A stretch of 64,000 nucleotides of DNA from Limosilactobacillus caecicola. GTDB taxonomy: Bacteria; Bacillota; Bacilli; Lactobacillales; Lactobacillaceae. Positions within the stretch are counted from its first letter, which is position 1. Each line of letters begins with the position of its first letter. Positions 1-7,435 of this stretch are shown in pieces. The stretch spans positions 248,001 to 312,000 of the forward strand of contig NZ_CALPCI010000001.1 in assembly GCF_943192935.1 (NCBI RefSeq). The letters run 5' to 3'. The position numbers and the translations under genes are program-made. Below the pieces are notes generated by a model. It was not told the DNA's origin. It was given only the letters and a program-made list of their open reading frames with translations, and searched no databases.

Positions 1-90
1 TTCGCCCTTTTCTAGCTGAAAATTAGCATCATCATAAAGTTTTTTGTCGGCAAAACTCATGGTCAGTCCGGTCACATCTAACACTGCCAC
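1..90 (-). CDS. ABC-F family ATPase, N-terminal fragment (cut by window edge)
   Basis: This is the first 30 or so codons of a leftward gene that runs off the window. The translated start reads VLDVTGLTMSFADKKLYDD, then NFQLEKGE, which is the opening strand and Q-loop-side pattern of the first nucleotide-binding domain of ABC-F proteins (soluble tandem ATPases acting on the ribosome). I prefer the GTG at 90-88 as start, because a GGGGG ribosome binding site lies nine bases upstream; the ATG at 99 abuts that site. Walker motifs lie outside the window, so the subfamily cannot be given. Confidence 0.6.
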   Translation of the reverse strand, partial: MAVLDVTGLTMSFADKKLYDDANFQLEKGE

Positions 91-238
91 GTAGTTCATC
101 CCCCGTTCAATTTACTCAAATACAGATAATCATACCAATTTATCCGATAGAAAACAACAAAAAAGTTTAAAAAGTGCTAAGATAGAGATAGTAATATTTA
201 ACGAATTATAAATAACGAGACAAACTGGAGGGATTATC

Positions 239-745
239 GTGAGCATGTTAATTATTAATGGTAGTCCACGAAAAAATGGTGCCGTACGAGCGATTACTGA
301 TCAATTCAGCACCGGTGCACAGGAGGCCGGACAGGAGGTCACCCAATTTGACGTGGGGGTCAATCCCCTCCCCATGTTGAGTGTTGATCAGGAAAATAAT
401 TTTCAATTAACAGATCAACGATTGGACCAGTTAAAACAAGCAATGTCACTGGCTGATACCATTGTCTTCACAACGCCCCTCTACCTGTTTGGCATGTCAG
501 CGCAAATGAAAACCGTCGTTGATTATATGCAGTTTTGGGATCACGAACTCCGGCAAGAAAAAACCGGGGTCCTGATCGCAGTTTCGACCACGGACAATTT
601 TGACCACGTCAAATCAGAATTCAAAGAAATTTTTGATGAATTTGGCTGGCGGTTTGGCGGTCAAGTCTTGGCCGGGAAGGTAACGGGGCCGGACCACCTC
701 CGCTTTTATCCGCAGGTGGCCTATGAACTAGGAAAATCTTTGTAA
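239..745 (+). CDS. NAD(P)H-dependent FMN reductase / flavodoxin-fold oxidoreductase
   Basis: A 168-residue protein of the NADPH-dependent FMN reductase family, cytoplasmic and probably FMN-binding. The N-terminus has a beta strand followed by the phosphate-binding loop NGSPRKNGAV (about residues 7-16), and a second flavin contact region TTPLYLFGMS lies near residues 79-88. The length is typical of the short members of the family. The GTG at 239 sits six bases after GGAGGG (227-232); an ATG at 245 is the alternative. The gene stands alone between the divergent ABC-F start and the T-box leader. The physiological acceptor (quinone, azo compound or iron) cannot be told from sequence. Confidence 0.8.
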   Translation: MSMLIINGSPRKNGAVRAITDQFSTGAQEAGQEVTQFDVGVNPLPMLSVDQENNFQLTDQRLDQLKQAMSLADTIVFTTPLYLFGMSAQMKTVVDYMQFWDHELRQEKTGVLIAVSTTDNFDHVKSEFKEIFDEFGWRFGGQVLAGKVTGPDHLRFYPQVAYELGKSL

Positions 746-749
746 AGGG

Positions 750-781
750 TTGACACTAAATTAAACTTCGGTTAGTATAAT
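750..781 (+). promoter_or_regulatory. Promoter of the T-box leader
   Basis: A perfect TTGACA (750-755) precedes a perfect TATAAT (776-781), but the spacing is 20 bases. The overlapping TAGTAT at 773-778 would give the usual 17. The T-box leader starts just downstream. Confidence 0.55.
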
Positions 782-794
782 CGCAGATAAATTA

Positions 795-1078
795 AAAAAC
801 GATTAGAAAAGATGAGTAGTTACCGATTTCTCGTCCAGAGAGTCACCATGGGGCTGAAAGGTGATCCTGAAATGGTTAACGAAGATGGTCTTGAAAGCAA
901 TCTAGTTGGCAAGCAGTGAAGCTGTCAGTCAGCTACGGCCTAGCAACCGTTACAAACGTTTCAACTTTCCTGTTGGTGAGTTGGTTAAGGGTATCTACCG
1001 GATACTGAAGCAGGGTGGTAACACGTTTTCGACGTCCCTGGGAGTGACTATCGTCATTTCCAGGGACGTTTTTTCTTT
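795..1078 (+). promoter_or_regulatory. T-box riboswitch, probably methionine-specific
   Basis: The leader has a stem I region with AGAGAG (837-842), followed by an apical TCACC/GGTGA helix, and a T-box sequence AGGGTGGTAACACG (1012-1025) whose TGGT can pair with the ACCA end of an uncharged tRNA. An intrinsic terminator follows: ACGTCCCTG (1032-1040) pairs with CAGGGACGT (1061-1069) before a T run. ATG triplets at 872-874 (GAA-ATG-G) and 885-887 are candidate specifier codons. Methionine specificity fits both the downstream methionine-type binding protein and MsrA. The T-box sequence departs from the common GGTACCGCG form. A covariance model (Rfam RF00230) would settle the boundaries. Confidence 0.85.
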
Positions 1079-1100
1079 TCTAATCTGAGGAGGATGTCTT

Positions 1101-1946
1101 ATGAAAAAGCGTCATACAGGGTTAATTAGTCTCATCATCATTACCATTATCGTCATTGGCGGAATCATCGGATTCATCCATCACCGGACTACGACTCAAA
1201 ATAAGGTTGTCCGGCTCGGCTTGGTGGGAACGGATTCCCAACCAGTGTGGGATAATGTCCGCGCCCGCTTAAAGAAGCAAGGAATCACGATTAAATACGT
1301 CACTTTCAACGACTACGTTCAACCAGATGTAGCCCTCAAGGAAGGCAAAATTGACATGCATTCTTGCCTCACCCGTTACTACTTTGATTCCTATAATAAA
1401 AAGGAACACGCCCACCTGACTTCCATCGGTAACACCGTCATTTCACCACTGGGCGTCTATTCTAAAAAATATAAGAGTATCAAGGACCTCCCGGACGGGG
1501 CGACAATCGCCATTCCAAACGAACCCACCACTCTTGGTCGGGGACTCAACGTCCTTCAATCAGCTGGCTTGATTAAGGTCAAGAAGAGTTCCGGAATTAA
1601 ACCGTCACTAAATGACATTACAAGTAATCCGAAACATTTGAAATTTAAGGAAGTCGACCCGGCCACCGCTGCCCGTGCATTAAGCTCCGTCGACGCTTCA
1701 ATTATCAACGGGAACTACGCTGAAGCAGCTAACTTGAACCCGAAGAAGGATTCGATTTACCTCGAACCAGTTAATAAGAAGGCTAAACCATACGTTAACA
1801 TCATCGCAGTGCAAGCCAAAAACAAGAACAACCCCGTATATAAAAAGGTTGTCGCTGCTTACCAAACCGAAGCAACGAAGAAGGCGATCGAAAAAACCTA
1901 CAAGGGTTCTGAAATCGCTGCTTGGCCAATCTTCGGTAAAAACTAA
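1101..1946 (+). CDS. MetQ/NlpA-family substrate-binding protein, membrane-anchored
   Basis: A 281-residue member of the MetQ/NlpA family, which captures methionine (or a related amino acid) outside the cell for an ABC importer. The start is an uncharged helix (about residues 8-26) after KKRH. There is no lipobox cysteine, so the protein looks membrane-anchored by an uncleaved helix instead of being a lipoprotein. The mature part shows [20 protein letters not shown] and [17 protein letters not shown], all in family positions. The start is supported by AGGAGG eight bases upstream. Expression is governed by the T-box leader. No metN or metI permease genes are nearby, so it must work with a transporter encoded elsewhere. 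It is followed after 14 bases by msrA. Confidence 0.85.
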   Translation: MKKRHTGLISLIIITIIVIGGIIGFIHHRTTTQNKVVRLGLVGTDSQPVWDNVRARLKKQGITIKYVTFNDYVQPDVALKEGKIDMHSCLTRYYFDSYNKKEHAHLTSIGNTVISPLGVYSKKYKSIKDLPDGATIAIPNEPTTLGRGLNVLQSAGLIKVKKSSGIKPSLNDITSNPKHLKFKEVDPATAARALSSVDASIINGNYAEAANLNPKKDSIYLEPVNKKAKPYVNIIAVQAKNKNNPVYKKVVAAYQTEATKKAIEKTYKGSEIAAWPIFGKN

Positions 1947-1960
1947 AGGAGGAATTGAAC

Positions 1961-2482
1961 ATGAATTTAGATACTGCAATTTTCGCTGGTGGTTGTTTCT
2001 GGTGCATGGTCGAACCATTTGATACCTACCCAGGGATTGAAAAGGTTGAATCCGGCTACACCGGTGGCCACGTTGCTAATCCCACTTATGAGCAAGTGAA
2101 ATCTGGCACGACTGGCCATACCGAAGCCGTCAAAATTACCTTTGACCCAGCGAAGATTTCTTACGCGGACCTGGTAGAAATTTACTGGCAACAAACTGAC
2201 CCGACTGACGCCAGCGGTCAATTTCAGGATCGTGGTGATAATTACCGTCCGGTCATCTTTGTAAAAGACGCCGAACAACGACGAATTGCAGAAGCCTCCA
2301 AGAAGCGGCTGCAAGAAAGTGCCCTTTTTACCGACCCAATCGTTACTAAGATTGAGGATGCGCAACCGTTCTACTTGGCCGAAGACTATCACCAGGCTTT
2401 CTACAAGAAAAATCCGGAAGCTTATGCGGTGCAAGAAGCTGGCGGCCGGGAACAATTTAAAAAAGAACATTGGCAAAAATAA
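1961..2482 (+). CDS. msrA: Peptide methionine sulfoxide reductase MsrA
   Basis: A 173-residue cytoplasmic enzyme that reduces methionine-S-sulfoxide in proteins or as free amino acid, using thioredoxin. The signature GCFWC lies at residues 11-15, with C12 as the catalytic cysteine, and the family pattern continues with ESGYTGG and [18 protein letters not shown] start at the ATG at 1961, which has AAAGGAGG nine bases upstream; an in-frame TTG six bases earlier falls after the binding site with poor spacing. It shares the T-box transcript with the MetQ-like gene, so methionine uptake and methionine repair respond to the same tRNA charging signal. A strong terminator follows. Confidence 0.95.
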   Translation: MNLDTAIFAGGCFWCMVEPFDTYPGIEKVESGYTGGHVANPTYEQVKSGTTGHTEAVKITFDPAKISYADLVEIYWQQTDPTDASGQFQDRGDNYRPVIFVKDAEQRRIAEASKKRLQESALFTDPIVTKIEDAQPFYLAEDYHQAFYKKNPEAYAVQEAGGREQFKKEHWQK

Positions 2483-2487
2483 GCACA

Positions 2488-2516
2488 CAGGCGACCAACG
2501 GGATGTTGGTCGCCTG
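2488..2516 (+). terminator. Terminator after msrA
   Basis: CAGGCGACCAAC (2488-2499) pairs perfectly with GTTGGTCGCCTG (2505-2516) around a five-base loop; a short T-rich stretch follows. It lies between two convergent genes. Confidence 0.8.
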
Positions 2517-2522
2517 TTTAAA

Positions 2523-2969
2523 TTAATCAGTTTTTTTCTGAAGCAGGTCTTGAACTGCATGCCAAGATAGTGTCGCGCACTTAATTCGGGCAGGAAATTC
2601 CGCGACCCTCCCCATGATAGCAGCATCCTGAAGTTGCTTTTGCAATTCCGGTGACACTGCTTTCCCCATGCACAGGTCGAAAAAGGCCTGGATTAGTTGG
2701 TCAGCTTCGTCCACGCTTTTCCCATTGAGTACTTCCGTCATCATGCTTGCCGAAGCTTGCGAAATCGAACACCCGCTGCCGTTAAAGCAGAGATTATGAA
2801 GGTGGTGATCCTGCAGTTGCAATGCGACATTGATAGTATCACCACAGGTTGGATTATGGAGGGTTAATTCCTGACCATTCGTTGGCAAATTAGCAGCGTA
2901 ATGGTGGGGAGTTTTAGCATGTTCAAGCACTAAGGTCTGATATAAAAAGCTCAATTTAGCTAATCCCAT
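2523..2969 (-). CDS. sufU: SufU-type sulfur relay / Fe-S scaffold protein
   Basis: A 148-residue SufU-family protein, the zinc-containing partner that accepts persulfide sulfur from SufS. The three conserved cysteines are visible: C42 in NPTCGD, C67 in GSGCSIS, and C131 in IKCATLSW, with the 18-20-residue insertion between the second and third elements that separates SufU from IscU. The start codon lies inside the last 14 bases of sufS, so translation is coupled. The usual sufB, sufC and sufD genes are not adjacent. The pair could serve Fe-S assembly with suf genes elsewhere, or mainly tRNA thiolation. Confidence 0.9.
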   Translation of the reverse strand: MGLAKLSFLYQTLVLEHAKTPHHYAANLPTNGQELTLHNPTCGDTINVALQLQDHHLHNLCFNGSGCSISQASASMMTEVLNGKSVDEADQLIQAFFDLCMGKAVSPELQKQLQDAAIMGRVAEFPARIKCATLSWHAVQDLLQKKTD

Positions 2970-4185
2970 TAATAAAGAACTCCTTTACTGCGGTCAACGC
3001 ATTGATGAATTGATCACATTCTGCTTTTGTATTATAAAACGCGAGACTGGCCCGGGCCGTTGCGGTAACACCAAGTGTGCTCATCAACGGTTGAGCGCAA
3101 TGATGACCAGCACGAACAGCAACGCCGGCCAGGTCGAGCGCAGTTGCCACATCGTGAGGATGGACACCACGGACATTAAAGGCAAACACGCCCGTATGGT
3201 GATCCTGGGGACCGTACATGGTCACGTGATCAATTGCCTTGATTTGTGGTAGCAAGTAATTTACCAAGACCCGTTCCTGGTGTTCAATGCTCTCCCAGCC
3301 AATCGTTTGGAGGTAGGTAATTGCGGCTCCCAGGCCAACGACCCCACTAATATCTGGGGTTCCCGCTTCAAACCCCAGTGGCGCTTTTTTGAACGTCGTT
3401 TGTTCACGGGTGACGGTTTCGACCATCTCTCCACCAAACTGAACTGGGCGAAGCAGGTCATGGAGTTGTTCACGGACGTACAGGACGCCGATCCCGGTTG
3501 GCCCATACATTTTATGGCCCGAAAAAGCCACCAAATCGGCATCCCATTCCTGCACATCTAATGGATGATGGCCAACAAATTGAGCAGCGTCCACGACAAA
3601 CCAGGCATGTGCCGCATGAGCTAATTTACCGAGCTGTTTTACCGGGTTCACCGTGCCTAAAACGTTTGAAGCCGCTGCAACGGCAACAATCTTCGTTTGT
3701 GGTGTGATCTGTTCTTGAGCCGATTGAAGATCCAATTCCTGGTGATCATTCAATTCGATATATTTGAGCACCGCTCCGGTACGCTTCGCCACTTCCTGCC
3801 ATGGTACCAAATTACTATGGTGTTCCATGATCGAAATCACAATTTCATCACCCGGTTGCAGGATTTGGTCACCGAGCCCCCTAGCCACCAAGTTGAGACT
3901 TTCGGTCGTTGAGCGGGTAAAAACAATCTCGTCCGCAGAAGCGGCATGGATGAAATTAGCTACTTGCTGCCGAACGCGTTCGTAGTGTTCTGTGGCCCGC
4001 TCTGCTAAGGTATGCACACCACGATGCACGTTCGCATTTTCGGTTAAATAATAGTTTCGCATCGCGTCCAACACTGACACAGGAGTTTGTGAAGTCGCCG
4101 CATTATCAAAATAAACCAACGGCTCCCCATTCACCCGTTGTTCCAGAATTGGAAAGTCAGCCCGGACTTGTTGAAGATTAATCAC
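2956..4185 (-). CDS. sufS: Cysteine desulfurase SufS
   Basis: A 409-residue PLP enzyme of the group II cysteine desulfurases, which moves sulfur from cysteine to an enzyme cysteine and then to SufU. The PLP lysine is K225 in SGHKMYGPTG, and the active-site cysteine is C363 in RAGHHCAQP. The N-terminus YFDNAATSQTP is typical. The start is a GTG at 4185 without a strong ribosome binding site. It overlaps sufU by 14 bases and lies 22 bases after a 29-codon membrane peptide gene, which appears to head the transcript. Confidence 0.93.
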   Translation of the reverse strand: MINLQQVRADFPILEQRVNGEPLVYFDNAATSQTPVSVLDAMRNYYLTENANVHRGVHTLAERATEHYERVRQQVANFIHAASADEIVFTRSTTESLNLVARGLGDQILQPGDEIVISIMEHHSNLVPWQEVAKRTGAVLKYIELNDHQELDLQSAQEQITPQTKIVAVAAASNVLGTVNPVKQLGKLAHAAHAWFVVDAAQFVGHHPLDVQEWDADLVAFSGHKMYGPTGIGVLYVREQLHDLLRPVQFGGEMVETVTREQTTFKKAPLGFEAGTPDISGVVGLGAAITYLQTIGWESIEHQERVLVNYLLPQIKAIDHVTMYGPQDHHTGVFAFNVRGVHPHDVATALDLAGVAVRAGHHCAQPLMSTLGVTATARASLAFYNTKAECDQFINALTAVKEFFINGIS

Positions 4186-4207
4186 GAATTACTGCGCCCC
4201 ATTCTAA

Positions 4208-4297
4208 TTATTTTTGACGACGATTTTTACGATAACTCCAGACCGTTCCGATAATAAAGCATACGACGACAATGATTACGTAAATCCACCAACTCAT
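4208..4297 (-). CDS. Small membrane peptide, 29 residues, upstream of sufS
   Basis: A 30-codon reading frame that automatic callers would skip. It starts at an ATG with a perfect AGGAGG six bases upstream (4304-4309) and stops at TAA. The peptide begins MSWWIYV, runs through an uninterrupted hydrophobic stretch of about 18 residues (including VVVCFIIGTVW), and ends with a positively charged tail SYRKNRRQK. This is the layout of a single-span membrane peptide with the charged end in the cytoplasm. It lies just upstream of sufS and probably shares its transcript. I do not recognise a family; expression is inferred from the binding site and spacing. Confidence 0.6.
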   Translation of the reverse strand: MSWWIYVIIVVVCFIIGTVWSYRKNRRQK

Positions 4298-4326
4298 CTT
4301 GATCCTCCTAATTTTTCATAAAATAA

Positions 4327-4359
4327 AAGAGGCTTGAAAACCTCGTTTTCAAACCTCTT
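4327..4359 (-). terminator. Terminator of the sugar permease gene
   Basis: AAGAGG (4327-4332) and CCTCTT (4354-4359) close a hairpin with an inner TTGAAAA/TTTTCAA helix. Reading leftward it is followed by TTTTATTTTA. It separates the ribose operon from the sufSU transcript. Confidence 0.8.
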
Positions 4360-4383
4360 AATTATAACATTGTTGGATAAAAA

Positions 4384-5733
4384 TTAGTGTTCTTGAACTT
4401 GATCTGGGTGAGCCATTTCCCAACGGTGTTCAGTAAAGAAGTAGATCGCAATTAATGCGAAACAAATTGCTGGAACAAGGAAGGAAAGTTGCATTGAGCC
4501 AGAAAGGTCAGAAACCCGACCCATGAGCAATGGAACAAGTGAACCACCGATTAAGGACATAACCATGAAGGCACCACCAGTTTCGGTGTACTTCTTTTCG
4601 TGGATTTGGTCCAAACCATGGGAGTAAATCGTTGGCCAGAATGGTCCGAAGAAGAAGTCACTCATTACGGCACCCCAGATAGCTGCAGTTCCGTGGTAAG
4701 TGAAGGCAAAGACTAAGCTCAAAGTGCCAAGGATTCCGTACCAAGCCATAACCTTGGTGATGGAGAAGCGGTGCATCAACCAAGTAGCAGGCAACTTACC
4801 AATGAAGAAGGCAGCGTAACCGATAATCATGTAGTTAGTTGCGGCGTGGTCAGTAATACCAGGGATGATCCGCAAAGCAAACCGAATGGTAAAGGACCAG
4901 ACACAGGTTTGCATTCCGGCGTAAAGGAATTGAGCACCAACGGCCTTCATGAAGCGACTGTTGTGAATTAAGTAGCTAACTGATTCGCCAGTTGATGGCT
5001 TCTTTTCTTCAACACCACTAGCATCCTTCTTAGTAGCAGCCTTGGAATAAGGCATGTGAGTAACGGCAATCAAGATGAAGAGAATAATCAGGGCAACCAG
5101 GATGTACTTGTAAGGCTTCAAAGTCAATTGCAGCACTTCTTTGTTGTAAGCAAGCTTTTGAGCTGCATTCATGCCCTTAACTTCGTCTTCCATGTTACCG
5201 TGGCCGGCAAAGACAAGGTACTTACCTAACACGATCCCAGTAATGTTACCAATTGGAATCAATAATTGAGAAATGTTGATCCGCAGGTTAGCACTACTCT
5301 TCGGTCCCATCATCGTAGCGTAAGTATCACAGGAAGTTTCCAAGAAACTTAAACCAATGGCGATAACGAAGACGGCACCCAGGAACATTCCGTAAGTAGC
5401 CATGTGAGAAGCTGGGAAGAACAATGCACATCCGATAATAAAGAATGTCAAACCAGTTAAAATAGCAAATTTATACGTGTTCTTCCGAATAATTGATGCG
5501 GCAGGTAAAGCGATTAAGAAGTAACCACCGTAGAAAGCAAATTGAACAAGTGCGGTTGCCGTATCGTTTAAAGTAAAGACGGTCTTGAACTGAGTGATCA
5601 AGATGTCATTCAATGCTGCGGCCATTGCCCAGAATGGGAAGACCAAGGTAACTAAAATGTATTGCCAAATTGGCGTTTTACTTAAATAACCATCAGGTAA
5701 TTGAACCCATGATTGCTTTTTTGGAGCGTCCAT
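4384..5733 (-). CDS. FucP-type MFS sugar permease, probably for ribose/deoxyribose
   Basis: A 449-residue permease of the fucose:H+ symporter (FucP) branch of the major facilitator superfamily. It has about twelve hydrophobic segments, the N-terminal WQYILVTLVFPFWAMAAALNDILI and the loop FLETSCDTYATMMG, characteristic of this branch. It is the last gene of the rbsK-rbsD-permease operon, 26 bases after rbsD. Family knowledge: the Salmonella deoxyribose permease DeoP belongs to the same branch, and the deoxyribose genes lie just upstream. I therefore infer ribose and/or 2-deoxyribose as substrate; fucose is unlikely because no fucose genes are present. Confidence 0.8.
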   Translation of the reverse strand: MDAPKKQSWVQLPDGYLSKTPIWQYILVTLVFPFWAMAAALNDILITQFKTVFTLNDTATALVQFAFYGGYFLIALPAASIIRKNTYKFAILTGLTFFIIGCALFFPASHMATYGMFLGAVFVIAIGLSFLETSCDTYATMMGPKSSANLRINISQLLIPIGNITGIVLGKYLVFAGHGNMEDEVKGMNAAQKLAYNKEVLQLTLKPYKYILVALIILFILIAVTHMPYSKAATKKDASGVEEKKPSTGESVSYLIHNSRFMKAVGAQFLYAGMQTCVWSFTIRFALRIIPGITDHAATNYMIIGYAAFFIGKLPATWLMHRFSITKVMAWYGILGTLSLVFAFTYHGTAAIWGAVMSDFFFGPFWPTIYSHGLDQIHEKKYTETGGAFMVMSLIGGSLVPLLMGRVSDLSGSMQLSFLVPAICFALIAIYFFTEHRWEMAHPDQVQEH

Positions 5734-5759
5734 GTTTTAACCTCTTTCTAAATAACGAC

Positions 5760-6155
5760 CTAGAACGTTACGCCAGATTCAAGAATGACGTTGGAGAATG
5801 GTGTCATTTCACCAGTCCGGATGAAGGCATGCGTCTTCGCCAAGTTTTTCTTCAGATCGGCGTGAGGCATGAATTCAATTTCAACATCTGGCAAAGCCTT
5901 CTTGATGTTTTCTAATTGTTGGGGGTTGTCAGTCTTGATTTCGTCAGCCAAGTAGATCTTTTGAACCTTGAGTTCCTTCAAAACGTTGTTTAAGACGTCC
6001 ATGAAGCTTGGTTCTTCTTTATCTAAGCAAAGGTCAATCTTCTTGGTGCCCATTGGAACTGGCATACCGGCATCACCAATTGATAACCAGTCCATGTGAC
6101 CCATTCCAGCCACAACGGAAGCAACCTCTGAATTTAAAATTCCAGTCTTTTTCAT
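5760..6155 (-). CDS. rbsD: D-ribose pyranase RbsD
   Basis: A 131-residue cytoplasmic RbsD/FucU-family mutarotase that interconverts the pyranose and furanose forms of ribose so that ribokinase can act. The catalytic-region pattern [16 protein letters not shown] (about residues 18-33) and the C-terminal [18 protein letters not shown] are typical, and the length is the family's usual one. It lies 24 bases downstream of rbsK and 26 bases upstream of the permease, forming one operon transcribed leftward. Confidence 0.95.
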   Translation of the reverse strand: MKKTGILNSEVASVVAGMGHMDWLSIGDAGMPVPMGTKKIDLCLDKEEPSFMDVLNNVLKELKVQKIYLADEIKTDNPQQLENIKKALPDVEIEFMPHADLKKNLAKTHAFIRTGEMTPFSNVILESGVTF

Positions 6156-6179
6156 TTTAATGTTCTCCTTTCAAAAATC

Positions 6180-7109
6180 CTATTTGCCGCTTTCGGCAAG
6201 TGCGGCCTTCACTTCGTCGTAAGTTGGAATTGAAGGAGCGGCACCCATCTTTTGAACCGTTAAGCTTGAAGCCCGTTGAGCATAAACCAGTGCATCAGCA
6301 ATGTTGCTCAAATCGGTCTTCAATTGTGAAGTCAACGCACCGATGAACGTATCACCAGCAGCAGTCGTATCAACGGCCTTGACCTTGAAGGCTGGTACCA
6401 AACCATGACCATCTGGTGTGGAATAGAAGACCCCTTTTGAACCTAAGGTGATCAATAAGTTTGGCACACCCTTGCTCTTGAAGTATTCAGCGGTCTTAAC
6501 CATTGAATCTTCATCAGTGATCTTGATGCCAGTCAACAAAGCACTTTCCGTTTCGTTTGGCGCAATCATGTCAGTGTACTTCAATAATTCTGGGTCAATG
6601 TCTTTAGCTGGTGCAGGGTTCAAAATCGTGATGACCCCGTTGTCCTTAGCACGCTTAAATGCTTCAGCTGAAACACTTTGTGGCGTTTCAAATTGGGTAA
6701 TGATGAAATCAATTTCCTTGAATAAGTCATCCGTCCCCTTCAAAACGTCGTTAGTCATTGATTGGTTGGCACCACCGTAAACCATGATGTCATTTTGACC
6801 ATTAGCGTCCAAAGTAACTAAGGCTGTCCCAGTCCCGTGCATCTTGTCGATGCCGACAAACTTGGTATCAATGTCATCTTCTTGCATTGATTCACGCATG
6901 AACTTACCTTCTTGGTCAGCACCAACCATCCCAATGTGGTAAGTCTTAGCTCCAGAGCGAGCACAAGCAACTGATTGGTTAGCACCCTTACCACCAGGAG
7001 CAGAAGACTTGTCTTTAGCTTGGAGGGTTTCACCAGGTTCTGGGAAACGATCCATGTGGTAAGTGGTATCAACATTAATACTACCGAGTACCGCAATCTT
7101 GTTTGACAT
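6180..7109 (-). CDS. rbsK: Ribokinase RbsK
   Basis: A 309-residue PfkB-family kinase that phosphorylates D-ribose to ribose-5-phosphate. The sugar-binding GGKGANQSVA motif is near residues 39-48, NPAPAKDID in the middle, and the catalytic anion hole and base DTTAAGDTFIGAL near residues 245-257. The start has GGAGGATTACAGT just upstream. It is the first gene of the ribose operon; its 326-base upstream region carries several LacI/CcpA-type palindromes. A second PfkB kinase follows in the next operon, so the two are probably specialised: this one for ribose, the other for deoxyribose. Confidence 0.92.
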   Translation of the reverse strand: MSNKIAVLGSINVDTTYHMDRFPEPGETLQAKDKSSAPGGKGANQSVACARSGAKTYHIGMVGADQEGKFMRESMQEDDIDTKFVGIDKMHGTGTALVTLDANGQNDIMVYGGANQSMTNDVLKGTDDLFKEIDFIITQFETPQSVSAEAFKRAKDNGVITILNPAPAKDIDPELLKYTDMIAPNETESALLTGIKITDEDSMVKTAEYFKSKGVPNLLITLGSKGVFYSTPDGHGLVPAFKVKAVDTTAAGDTFIGALTSQLKTDLSNIADALVYAQRASSLTVQKMGAAPSIPTYDEVKAALAESGK

Positions 7110-7141
7110 ACTGTAATCCTCCTATTGTTCAGTAAAATCAC

Positions 7142-7155
7142 GTAAATCGTTTTAC
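7142..7155. promoter_or_regulatory. Operator-like palindrome upstream of rbsK (site 1)
   Basis: GTAAATCGTTTTAC is a near-palindrome with a central CG, the form bound by LacI-family regulators such as RbsR or CcpA. It is 33 bases from the rbsK start, between promoter and gene. The cognate regulator is not in the window. Confidence 0.45.
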
Positions 7156-7186
7156 ATTCGTTAACAGTTCATAATTTATCACACAA

Positions 7187-7200
7187 AGAAATCGTTTGCA
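7187..7200. promoter_or_regulatory. cre-like site upstream of rbsK (site 2)
   Basis: AGAAATCGTTTGCA matches the cre consensus on the opposite strand closely, suggesting CcpA control of the ribose operon. Confidence 0.45.
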
Positions 7201-7250
7201 AGACTATTACGACAACAAGTATAACGTTTTAGCAATGAAAACAGCATGAA

Positions 7251-7262
7251 AACGTATACGTT
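7251..7262. promoter_or_regulatory. Perfect palindrome AACGTATACGTT upstream of rbsK (site 3)
   Basis: A perfect 12-base palindrome in the 326-base gap between the two sugar operons. The rest of this gap holds an A/T-rich stretch, a further palindrome AAACCGGTTT (7352-7361) and the terminator of the deoxyribose operon; no gene is seen. Confidence 0.45.
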
Positions 7263-7393
7263 CGCCGTTTCACATTCGTTCAAATTTTTTAGAAAATTTT
7301 TTCTGGAACCCACCCGGGTTGTTATCGCTTACAAATAATCTCAACCAAATGAAACCGGTTTGTTTGTGAAAGCTTGAGCTGCCACCACCAAAA

Positions 7394-7423
7394 AAGCGTT
7401 GTGCTTCAAGTCGCGCAACGCTT
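7394..7423 (-). terminator. Terminator of the deoxyribose operon
   Basis: Reading leftward, AAGCGTTG pairs with CAACGCTT and is followed by a run of Ts. It follows the deoxyribokinase gene directly. Confidence 0.8.
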
Positions 7424-7435
7424 GGAAAATAAGGA

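Noticed and set aside
906-1088. 60-codon reading frame upstream of the MetQ-like gene
   Set aside because: It lies inside the T-box leader and runs through the terminator; there is no ribosome binding site.
2286-2570. 94-codon frame overlapping msrA
   Set aside because: Off-frame shadow inside msrA that ends in the terminator region.
4384-5733. Reading the FucP-type permease as a fucose transporter
   Set aside because: No fucose isomerase, kinase or aldolase is present; it is the third gene of a ribose operon.
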